A DNA stretch of 64,000 nucleotides from assembly GCA_030704615.1 (NCBI GenBank), contig CM060731.1, positions 38,254,001 through 38,318,000 of the forward strand, in the 5' to 3' direction. The notes under the pieces are model-generated. The model was not told where the DNA came from, searched no databases, and saw nothing but the letters and a program-made list of their open reading frames with translations. This DNA comes from Takakia lepidozioides. Its lineage: Eukaryota > Streptophyta > Takakiopsida > Takakiales > Takakiaceae. Shown piece by piece: positions 39,200 through 48,782 of this stretch. A program made the position numbers and the translations under genes. The first letter of the stretch is position 1. Each line of letters begins with the position of its first letter.

Positions 39200-40644
39200 C
39201 CTAATGTTTGGAGAAGTCAAAGTTGAGAAATGGTAGTTTAGAAGGATTGCTACAGAATCCGCAGGCATTTGGTGCCATGTAGAAGGAACTGACCAATGGC
39301 CAGATCTTTGAGGGAGCTAGGCAGTGCAGCAGACAATGTTCCAAAGTTTCTACCAATTGATTGTTGCAACATCTGCAAAGCAGAGCCTCTAGAAAGTTCA
39401 AATAGTGGCCCACTTTAAGAACCCTATTAGCTACCTGCCATAGGAAGGCACTTAATTTTGCCGGTTTTGATTTGCTCTAGACCACTGACCATATTCATTT
39501 CCAGTTCTCTTGATCAAAGTTCTCATGGCTCCATTTCCGTTCCCATTTTGAGGTTAGAGGCTTGGCTGCCAACATTGCCATGTAACCCTTCTTTGCAGTA
39601 TATGAAAAGAAGGGTTGTAGCCTCCTCCTCAAATGACCAAGACCATTCCGCCGGGTCCAACTAGAGGGAGGTTATGTCCGAATTCCCCAACAGGATGAAA
39701 GCCTGTTTTTTGAGCCAAGCTTGAATGGAGGATCCCATGGGTGCCTTGGGGTTGAAGGGTTTACTGGGGTCAGACCATTGACAGATGCGGACAGGGGCTG
39801 TACTGGCTGAACCAAGAGCTGGAATGGAGATTGGGTTAGTTGAGATGAGTGAGAGGCACCCTGTTGTGTCATCTGCCTGGAAAGACTACCTTGGAATGCT
39901 GAAGATGGTGACTTCTGAAATATAGAGAGCATGGTTGGGTATGGAAGAGTCAGGCATAATCCACTGGTGGGGTCTAGGGAGTCCAGGGCTGTCTTTAAGA
40001 ATCTGTTTCCAAGAGTCGGGTATTGAGTGAATTATGTGGGTGATGCACCAACGGAGGCGGAGAGTTCCCAAAGCCTATTGAAGGGATTGTGGAGTACTAT
40101 TCCATAGGTCTTTAATTGAGAAAAACCCTCTTGACTCCCAAACTGCCCATCACTTTGCTGCCCGTCGTTCTTCTCTATCCGGGTTTGGTTGATTGAGAAA
40201 GAGGCCTTGTCTTTGAGTTTCTTGAAAGGTGATGGGCTGTTGTTTTCTGAGAAAGGGCCTGAGGCTATTCCATGACCTCCAGATGGAGGACCATAGGGGG
40301 GGACCTATGGATTTGTGCCCAAACCCCTGGACTATCCAGCGAGTAGATTGTGGCCAGAGAACCGAGGTCGAGGGCGAGGAGGAGCAGATGGATGGGGTGA
40401 CCATGAATTTCCACCAGCCTCCCTCTGGTCCTAGGTATCTTGGGAGCCACTTCCCTAATAGCGCTTTGATTTGTGTCTCTAGGTCAAGGACTCCTAAGCC
40501 ACCCATCTTTTTGGAAAGGCAAATCTGTTCCCAAGAGACCTATGGCTTTTTGTTCTGGGAAGTTGAGGCAGCCCCCCAGATGAAGTTCCTGATCAACCTT
40601 TTAACTTCCTTGATTATTTTGTTGTCAGGCCCCCAGGTAGATGC
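39200..40644 (-). mobile_element. LINE ORF2 3' part, carried in the inverted segment
   Basis: Read on the minus strand from 40644 it continues LINE ORF2 exactly where the + strand copy stops at 35607: WGPDNKIIKEVKRLIRNFIWG. It goes on through KKMGGLGVLDLETQIKALLGKW to a zf-RVT-like Cys/His stretch (CRCCNNQLVETLEHCLLHC near 39350) and a stop just before 39200. Internal stops show decay. Its orientation is opposite to the 5' part because of the 39200-48560 inversion. Confidence 0.88.
40636..40644 (-). repeat. 9-bp target-site duplication, right copy
   Basis: GGTAGATGC on the + strand, the reverse complement of GCATCTACC at 35599-35607. It lies exactly between the LINE 3' part and the MULE end. 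Confidence 0.83.
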
Positions 40645-40790
40645 GGGGAATGCTTGCGCGTGAGCCTGGCCGCGTGAGCCTGTGAGCGTGGCTAGGCTCA
40701 TGCCACATCAGCAAGCATCCACGTGTTCAGGCCCTATTTCCGTGCTTCCCCCCCCCCCCCCCCCCCCCCCCCCTATTACCGCGGATCAGC
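40645..40790 (+). repeat. Right terminal repeat of the MULE, with a 26-bp poly-C run
   Basis: Shares CGCGTGAGCC, CGCGTGAG, TGTGAGCGT and GGCC(C)TATTTCCGTG in the same order as the left end. It is then interrupted by an uninterrupted run of 26 C at 40748-40773, where the left end has only a short C-run (GGAGCCCCC). Confidence 0.72.
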
Positions 40791-41334
40791 TGTCGCCTAT
40801 GTCCTAATTTTTTATCCCTCTTCATTGCCCCCACATGAATATTCTTTGTGGCCGAGAACAATGGCAGGTTTGCGGATGAATTATGATTGAGGTCATGACT
40901 TTGGAATGAGGAGATCGCCCACTAGAGAACTGAATATTAAAAGCAATCAGTTTTTTTTGGCAAAGCAGTACATTCATTCCAACACACAAACATTTTTCAA
41001 TTCCGCAATCCGAAGACCTACCCTAGGCAATCCCTAACTGTACTTACGGGAACGCGCAAAGAACTTGAAAAACAGTTTGGGGATGGAAGCAAAACCAAAA
41101 CACAATTTATTGAGCCTCGGTACTTGAACCTAAAGAAATATTGGAGGTTTCAGAGGAACCACTTCCAGAGTTTACAACAATATCATCTATGAATACAGCA
41201 GCACATCCATGACGTTTTTTTTTTCCACGACCTTCATGGAGATGCGAATACAGTGTTTGTTCGGATAACACCCGTGCGCAAGCTTCCGCGTAAACCGGCA
41301 AGCGGTTGGATCTAGGGGGACTCGGAGACATGTA

Positions 41335-44300
41335 TTATCCTTGGAAACCGAAAGGTGTCTGCTGATTCAATGACTGGTGCCGAACTCTGAAAAGCAAGAA
41401 GAGGAATAGTGGTAGATGTTAACATCCAGATATAGACAATGTAAGCCACTATTTGTCGAACGGGAACGACACAAGGAAATGCAACATATTTTGCACGACT
41501 ACAGAAGAACTTACTCACACTCAAAATCGGAGTCCACGTCCAGATCCTCGTCAGGCGCTTCGGGCTCCTCCAGAAGTCCCTCTGTGGATGGGGCAGAAGT
41601 AGTGCCCGACTCAAGCTGACGAAGCTCGCTTGAGAAGAGCTCCGTATCAGCTTCCATGCCGAAGAAGTGCCTTCCGGCGCTCTTGCAAGCATGAAAACAT
41701 GCTCCTGCAAATCCAAGAAGAACGAGAAATAAAAACAGGGTTTCCCTAAGGTCACTGCCCATATGTCAAACACAATGTGAAGGGCCCCACCTGTGCCCAT
41801 AGACAAGTCAACCACTCGTCCACCATGACGGCTGCATGTCTCCACCAAAGTATGCATGAAAGCTGGAGATTTCTCCCGTGCACCTCTCCAAGGGACACCA
41901 ATCGACCTTTTCATAGTCCGACCCGAGTCGACGTAATTGAAGATAACATCATCCTCCACAGGCTCGCAGGTGGGGTCAATGTGAGCTGCAAGGTCCCTCA
42001 ACTGAAACTCAGCAACACCAGGAGGAAGAGTGTCCTTCCGCCTCACCAGGCACAAAGCTTCGAACACCCGTGTCTGTCAATAATCACGAAGAGAGCATGA
42101 GACAGAAGACATAACCCACCATTTTGATTTACCGAAAAACCACGAAACATCAATTGAAAGGAACCAACTCACTTTCTGCCCCGAGAACTCGCCCTTCGTA
42201 AGAGGCAGAGTATTGATGCATGTCCAAGTTTTGATGACACGAAACCCGGAAGCTTTCATGTAGCTGAAAAGAGTTCTTCGATGTCCTTTGACTGCATGAG
42301 AAGAAGAGCCCCCGAGTCCGAAATGAATTTGTTGTTGAACGAGAAAGCCCACTGCCAGTAACGAGAATCCGATTTGTTCCAAGTCGGGGTCGAATTGGAA
42401 GGGAACACATCAGGGACAGGAAAACCATCAGGAATGTCCAGCACCACAAGGTCAGTCGCGTATGCCTGCTGAACTCCATTCACCCATTCCGGACTTTTTG
42501 TGACCTACAGCAAAAAACAGGAAACAGTGTAAGAAGCCCAATCCAAATCTAACAGGAGATCAATCCCATGGACAAGCCACAACAAGTTACCAAAACATAA
42601 TTATTCATACAACAGTTTAGACATAAGTGCTTACCTGAGTGAGGAACGAAACAAGCATGTCCCATGATTTCGAGGGCACCCCTTTGAATGTGGACTTCCT
42701 GGACTCCATCATTGCAAGAAAACTTTCATTCAGCACCTTACGATTGAACTGGCCCAAAACCCTGGAGGGATGTTCTCTCGCCTCGAAAACTTGCTCCCTC
42801 GGCTTTGATGTTCTCCTATCCCTCCTTGTGGGAGAAGGTTGTCTTTCAGGAACCTCTGACGGTCCCTGTCCTTGCAGAGCTGGACTTTTCCCCTTCCCCT
42901 TCGGATCCCCGACAATCTTCCCATTTCGTTTTGGAGTAGCAGTTTTCTCGGGCTCTTTTGCAGCCAGAGCATAAATGATTCTGTCCTGGATGTCTTTGTC
43001 AGCCAATGGGGCAATTGTTGCGGCATTGTCGTTCAGGTTTCTCAAAACAACTTCATCGAATGGTGTGTCATGTTTTGGCAGGTCGAGGTACCACCCACAG
43101 TCTCTGAAGTGCGCCCTGCTCCAGTCTCTGGCAATACCAGCCGTGTACATTGTCTTGTCATTGGATGGTTCAGCCCACGAATAGATGAAGTCTGGGTCAT
43201 CGCTAAGGTACTTTCCCGATATGAGGATATGATACATATACCTGAATCACACACCAAAAACCCAGACAGTCATTCGATCTGAAAATGAAAAAGAACACAC
43301 ATCCGGAAAAAGATATTGAAATGCAGGAAAGCAACACTCAGAAACGAACTTTTGCAATCCCGAATCAACCTTGCGTTGACGCAATGTTGATTCGAGCAAA
43401 AATGGGAAACACCAAATGATAATGTTGTATTGATAAAGACAACGACTGACAGAGCGCAATTCAACATTGCTTCAAAGCAAGGTTGTTTTCATTCACAGAG
43501 GAAATGGAAAACACTGCTTGAAAACTACCATGTGACTATGTACTGGTGCGGATATTCAACATTGCGTTGGCGCAATGTTGAAATCCTCTGTTGAAACACA
43601 TGTCAATGGTATCTGATAATCATATGTTTCCTACAATTGTATGGAAATCGGGAGATTGTTGCGGGACATTTCCAGTAATCCATACCGCCAAACAACGTTG
43701 CGTCAACGCAAGTCTGTTTGTTGGTATAGTGAAAGCTGTAAATAGCATTTCAAACAGACTCCAAACAGTCTTATGTTCATCTTGGCAGCATTGGAACTGG
43801 ATTTGAACTACCCAAAACCACAGGAAAAGCTACATAGCCTGCCACTTCATCAACCTTGCGTTGACGCAAGGCTGATTTTCCTGTCAGTTTATCCCCTTTC
43901 ACATGCAGAAAAACGACATTATGGGATACCCTGGTATAGGTAACTGAAACCGGGACAATGGGATACAACCTTGCGTTAACGCAATGTTGCTCGACTGCAC
44001 ATGCAGAGCCCTCAGAGATCCCTCAAAGCCCTGCAAATTCGCAATTCTTTATGTAAAGAACGACACAAGAATGTAGAAACATACCCTTCAAGTACCAAAT
44101 TTGATTCAATGAGCTCACACCTGTACAACACTCGTTTCATTGCTTGCTCGCTGTTGTACTGGTTTTTGAATTCGTACGACCTGGAGATTCCTTTTGGCTT
44201 TCTCAAACTCCCTGAAGAAGCAGTTTTTCCAGACAGCGAGCTTCCATCTCCTGATGTAGGCCTCCAGTGTGATCCGGGGGCAAGCCATCTGGATTTTACA

Positions 44301-46818
44301 GTCTGCCATCGACTCAGCAAGTGCAGCCACTGCACGTTTTTCCAACTGCAACAAGAAAGCTCATGAGAATTTGGGAGAGGTTACGGAGCAACACAAATGT
44401 CTGAAAATGGTTTGGTGGAAACCTTACCTGGCTCCAGAATGTGGCTTTGTGTAGCCACTGGTCGAATGTGTGGTCGCTAACAACTTTTATTGCTTGTGTC
44501 TTCGGGTCCCTCTCTAGAGTTGGGAACATGTTCGTGTCTCTCACAAGAGGATCCGAATTCCATATCTCCAACCACCTGATTTTGGTTGCATTGTCCACCA
44601 TTGAAATGGAAAGGCGATGTAGTTTCTCTTGAGTCATTTCTGGCTTGGAGCCATACTTGTCATAGTGTGCTTTCACCTGCTCCAGAAATTCCGTGCCAAG
44701 ACCTGGATCTGCTATCCGGATTTGTTTGTCGAATGCACTCATGAGGTTCTTCCTTTGATTATTCATCTCGAACTTCATCATGTCCTCAAGCCCAGTTGCA
44801 GACCGCTGCTCTTCTGTGTGGGAATCATAGTACTCTGCTTTCGCCTTCAAACCAGTTTCTGCTATTTCTTGCTGCATACATTACAGGTAGAAAGAATCAA
44901 ACACTGGCGTTTCTTCACAAAATTTGCAGTAACAACAGGTAAACACGTGTCAAGAAGCTTACAGTGTACATGTAGTCAAGAAAAGCCTCCTTTGTCAAGC
45001 TGTACCATGTGCTTGTCTTCTTCTCAGCACACCTCTTCATCTGCTGAGGACTGAGCACGTTCGTGAATGACTCCAGTGGCATCAGCCCTACCTTCTGGAT
45101 ACGGAATAGAGTGTGGCACAAATTGGTCGTCACATGAGATGTTTCATTGGACCTGGAAAAACCTTCAACTCATATGATGATTTCAAATTGTCGAAACGCG
45201 AACAGACACAAAGTTGGAAACTTACTTGTTTATGTCGTGCATGGCTGTCAAGAGCTGCGTGACACGTCCTTTGTGATCGAGAACCATGGAAACCACGCTC
45301 CAGTGCCATTCGATCTCGTCCGAGTGCAAGCTTGAAATGTAATCCATCCAGGCAAGCAGTCTGTGGTTCCCATCCCAGACAAAAAACATCTTTCCCATGA
45401 ATGCTTTTGTGGAGGCCTTTTGAACAGCTTAAACTCGAACTCCCTGTTTACATCCCGCCAGCATGCATCCCAACTTTGCTCAATGTCCTCTGTTACAAGA
45501 CACTCCTCTCCTTTCGTGTTCATAGTGGATACGTAGAACACTGCTGATCCCTTGACATAGCCGTGAACAAAGTCGTTCTTCAACTTCATTATATCATTCC
45601 TCAATGCCAGTCGAACAGCAGGCATGGAGATCATCCTGCACAGCGGAATGACCAGGTTTCCGCCGGGAACCTCCATCGACAGAATCACCTTCGATGAGTT
45701 CACTTTTTGCCCACCCATTATCTCCTCGGCCTTGTCTTCATAGTGTCCCTCCAATGAGTCTTCCTCACCTTCACCTTCTGACGCGGCCAAATCTTCCCCC
45801 TCGGATTTCCTTTTTCTTTTCCTCTGCACACAATGAATACTCTGTGAGTGACAGATTGAGCTCCGATGGATCAACCTTGCTTTGACGCAAGGTTGATTGA
45901 TGGGGATGTAGTTTAGACTGAAAAGCATAAAGGAAAGACTTTTGAACCCAAAAAATGCTTTGCGTTGACGCAGGGTTCTTTTGGGAGCTTCAAATAATCA
46001 ACTTTCCCTACCTTACAGTCCAGGGTATGAGAGTTCGGACGCTTCGATTGAACAAAAAAGGCATCAAAACCAGCCTTGCGTCAACACAAGGTTGATTCCT
46101 GCGCGGCATCTGTTCGTTTCACCATAAGTTCTAAACATACACTATAGAGGTCGGCATCAACCTTGCGTTGATGCAAGGTTGATTGCGAGCTCTCTGATCG
46201 GGGTTCAACAAACAAAATATCTACAGGAAAAGGAGATTGTTGTCTCTGCTTCTTTTTTGCAATTGATGATGCGTCGCAAGCATCCATGTCTGTCTAGCTT
46301 GATTGTAGTGCAGCGTCTGCACTGTTTTGATGCCCAACATATACACTTAGGAGGTCGACTTCAACCTTGCGTTGACGCAAGGTTGATGTCAACCTCAATG
46401 CTTAGCATGAACCAGACAGAAACAGAAAGAGAAAAAGAGAGTTCATAGCCACCTCCGGATTCTTCTTTGCACTTGATGATGCTCCTGACGCATTCAATTT
46501 TTCCATGGGGTCTGGAGGTAGCATGCTTCCAAGGAGGTCCCGATGGTGCGAAACAAGGGCAGACGACAGCGTTTCCGCGTCCGTTTGTTCTCCCTGCTCT
46601 TTGAAGACCTGGTTCTCCACTCGCAGTGCTTTCTCCCGAGCCCAGCTCACTTCCTCGTCCTCCCCCCCTTCTATTGGAGGTTGCTCATCGGTCGCCTCCG
46701 GGATCACTTCAAGACCTTCCTCTCCACACTGTGGTTGCAGAATCTTGTTTTGCCCTTCGTCTTCCTCTACGCCGGAGGTTTCTTCTCCCATTCTAAGTTC
46801 TCGTCTCACCTTTCTCAT
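41335..46818 (-). CDS. ParB-like domain plus N6-adenine/N4-cytosine DNA methyltransferase-like protein carried by the MULE (two frameshifts)
   Basis: Ten exons (transcription order): 46818-46453, 45823-45226, 45152-44963, 44871-44428, 44345-44119, 43241-42635, 42504-42173, 42073-41791, 41704-41515 and 41386-41335; about 1,097 codons with consistent GT-AG phases. Exon 1 may start further upstream, since that frame is open. Exon 2 has a basic RKRKRKS patch and a ParB-like domain: VIPLCRMISMPAVR, ending FFVWDGNHRLLAW. Exons 7-9 form a beta-class amino-methyltransferase: TDLVVLDIPDGFPVPD at the motif IV position (catalytic DPPY-type motif, here degenerate DIPD), then SDSGALLLM, GFRVIKTW, a motif X-like VPWRGAREKSPAF and motif I DLSMGTGACFHACKSAGR followed by FFGMEAD. 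One base is missing near 45430 and one near 42267. ParB-methyltransferase fusions are known from bacteria and phages. The function is inferred, and the altered motif IV leaves activity uncertain. Confidence 0.72.
43365..43989. repeat. Six palindromes in intron 5 of the methyltransferase gene
   Basis: Near-perfect palindromes at 43365-43390, 43461-43485, 43555-43582, 43691-43718, 43849-43876 and 43966-43989. The consensus arms are CAACCTTGCGT and ACGCAAGGTTG around a 2-nt centre (TG, TA, CA or GG-like variants). All lie within the intron 42636-44118 system (intron between 44119 and 43241); none is in an exon. Confidence 0.9.
45870..46386. repeat. Five palindromes in intron 1 of the methyltransferase gene
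   Basis: Same family as in intron 5: 45870-45897, 45957-45978, 46070-46093, 46156-46183 and 46361-46386. Several have perfect 12-13-nt arms (ATCAACCTTGCGT type). All lie between exon 2 (ends 45823) and exon 1 (starts 46453). Compensating changes on both arms are seen in some copies. Confidence 0.9.
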
Positions 46819-47483
46819 CCCCTCCTTAGCGCGTGCCCTTTGCTTGTTTGATGTGAAATAAAGTGTTCTTCGATGCTTGCTTCTCCCTCGGAATGGGGTC
46901 GCCGTCTCTGCAGAATCCAGGGTTGCAAAGACAATAAGGAGAAGAGGGAAAAAAGATGACTATCGGAGGTTCATCGCAAGGCCTTCAACGCCAAGATGTT
47001 CGCTTGCAACGTTCAGTGCGCCACTGACTCGTTCCACATGCATGGCGAACACGTGTCCATATAATCGTTCTGAATATCGGCGGAGATCATTGGATCCTCA
47101 TCCATCCAAAATTCGTTGGGGTCTAATCACCTCTCATCTGAAAAAGTTCATTATTGGGTAATATCTTCTGGGATGTTCCAGAGGAATGTGAAGTATGTAC
47201 AGTTGTACAGCGGTGCAAGTGCCGTTAAAATTAAATGGAAATGGGCATCTCTTCTGGACTCTCTGACATGACAACCAGATGGCGGCTTTGTCAGTCAATC
47301 TGTCAACTAATGCACTGGTGGGGCACTTGTGAAAAAATAGTTGGATTCTAGGATTAGGAGATCTGCAAGCCAGAGCGATACTTGCAATTGTGTGTGAGGA
47401 CGCCAAAAACTCCGCTCCTACACAACCTGCATTCAGAAGCACCATCGGACTGTGAACTCTACTTTCTGAAGCAACATCGACAT
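46819..47483. promoter_or_regulatory. Divergent promoter region between methyltransferase gene and transposase
   Basis: About 0.65 kb separates the minus-strand methyltransferase gene from the plus-strand transposase start, so both are probably transcribed outward from here. The first ~150 bp upstream of 46818 stay open in the methyltransferase frame and may be coding. No clear TATA box was assigned. Confidence 0.4.
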
Positions 47484-48560
47484 ATGGCCTCCCAGGCCAT
47501 GGGCTCCCTTGACGCGGACTTCTTCAGTGAGGACCACCCTGTGCCATTTTCTTACGAGGTGGAAGATGATGGTTTTGCGGTGGTGCATGAACTCGTCCTC
47601 GCAACGCAGTTTCGGTTGGAAAATGGAAGTCTATTCGTTCAGAGGGAAGTGTACGATGCCAATGGAAAACTGGTCAAGTACGCGTTCCAGAAACCTTCGC
47701 ATACTGCACCAACCACACAATGGAGAGTGCCTCCAGGCAGATACAGGGTGCTTAGTGCTCCTCTGAGACAGTCTGCAGGATCGTTCGTAACTCCTGGCAC
47801 GGCAGCACCAGTGGCCCAGGAGAAAACACCCGTGGTTGTCAAGAAGGAGACGAGTAGCGTTAACACTGTGGTTGAGCTTTCGGACTCATCCTCCGATGAC
47901 ACATGTGCAATACCGCCCGTGGATCAGCCATGTCCACATGTAGAAGCAGATGTGGAGGAGATCACGAGTGTCATTCCTAAACTGAAAGCCATGGGTGGGA
48001 TGGCAGGATTCAAGAGTGAGTTGAGGGGGATAGACTGGAGCACTTTCAATATTCAGAGGGTGGCATTCTTGCCGGAATCTTTTGATGGTAATACTGTTTT
48101 CGAGCTGCCTCCTCCTGGTCGCGTGGGGGGCATTTCCAGTCTCCTGGAAGGAATGGACAAAAAACACGATGGGCACCCTTGGTGCCGCACAAAAACCTCC
48201 AATATTCACAACAACGACAAACTCATATTCAGGCAAACAGTCTGTAATGGGCACCTGAAATGTGAGAACATGAAATGCAGACACTTCGCATTGTCAGGTG
48301 TGCAAAACCAAAGCGAATGGGATGGTGTCAGTGAGAATCCATTCAAGCCTGGGGTGACACCACCATACAGTAACACTTTTGTGTGCAAGTTCTGTAGGGT
48401 ACCACCTTGCTGCCTTGCTTTGTGTGGCGCCATAATGTATTATGTGGTGCATCGATTCAAAACCCTGACTATAGCCTGTATCCATTTTGGTTTTCACAAC
48501 CACCCTGTGTCCAAGGGGGATTATAGGGAGAGCGTTGACACAGTCTCGCGTCTGATAAGG
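47484..48560 (+). pseudogene. MULE transposase N-terminal part with WRKY-GCM1/FLYWCH-type zinc finger, cut by the inversion
   Basis: A 359-codon open frame from ATG 47484 (MASQAMGS; MGS at 47499 is an alternative start). It has an acidic/Ser-rich middle (VVELSDSSSDD, resembling a SUMO-interacting motif), then a Cys/His-rich domain: VCNGHLKCENMKC, CKFCRVPPCC and the terminal FHNHP (HXH). This fits the WRKY-GCM1/FLYWCH-type DNA-binding fingers of MULE transposases. The last residues SVDTVSRLIR run into a stop straight after the breakpoint at 48560. Joined to the minus-strand frame at 39199, the protein continues without frameshift (RLIR then NQVNALRMG). Confidence 0.8.
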
Positions 48561-48782
48561 TAAGAGTTGGATACCAATCCAACTGGAACCACATCTGCAA
48601 TTGCCATGGGGGCGAGCAAGTCCTTTCTGGAAAGCCGTATTCTGTGTGCATCAAATTCGGTTGGAGGAATACTGGAGGGACCAGCTTTGATTTTTTTCCC
48701 TTCAATAATCACGTAATAAAGTTCTAAGGGCACCGTCCCGTTCTGCAAAAAAGAAAAAAAGAAAAAAGAAAAAAAAGAAAAT
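48561..48782 (+). mobile_element. LINE 3' UTR and A-rich tail, separated from its ORF by the inversion
   Basis: Begins right after the inversion breakpoint and ends in an A-rich tract with interspersed G (48746-48782), as expected for a LINE 3' end. Undoing the inversion places it immediately after the LINE ORF2 stop near 39203. Its LINE origin is inferred from position and tail, not from coding sequence. Confidence 0.65.

Larger units (their letters stand above)
40645..48560 (+). mobile_element. Mutator-like DNA transposon, part B (right end, methyltransferase gene, transposase N-terminal part), inverted
   Basis: Starts at the target duplication, ends at the inversion breakpoint and is in inverted orientation relative to part A. 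It carries a terminal repeat, a ParB/DNA-methyltransferase gene (-), an intergenic divergent promoter region and the transposase zinc-finger part (+). Confidence 0.8.

Noticed and set aside
35608-40680. Two separate elements, each with a left end, because the two terminal repeats are in the same orientation
   Set aside because: The shared 9-bp target duplication, LINE frame continuity and the transposase fusion all require one element plus an inversion.
41107-41331. A 74-residue minus-strand frame as a further methyltransferase exon
   Set aside because: The exon at 41386-41335 already closes the frame with a phase-matched stop; no acceptor/donor evidence supports this frame.
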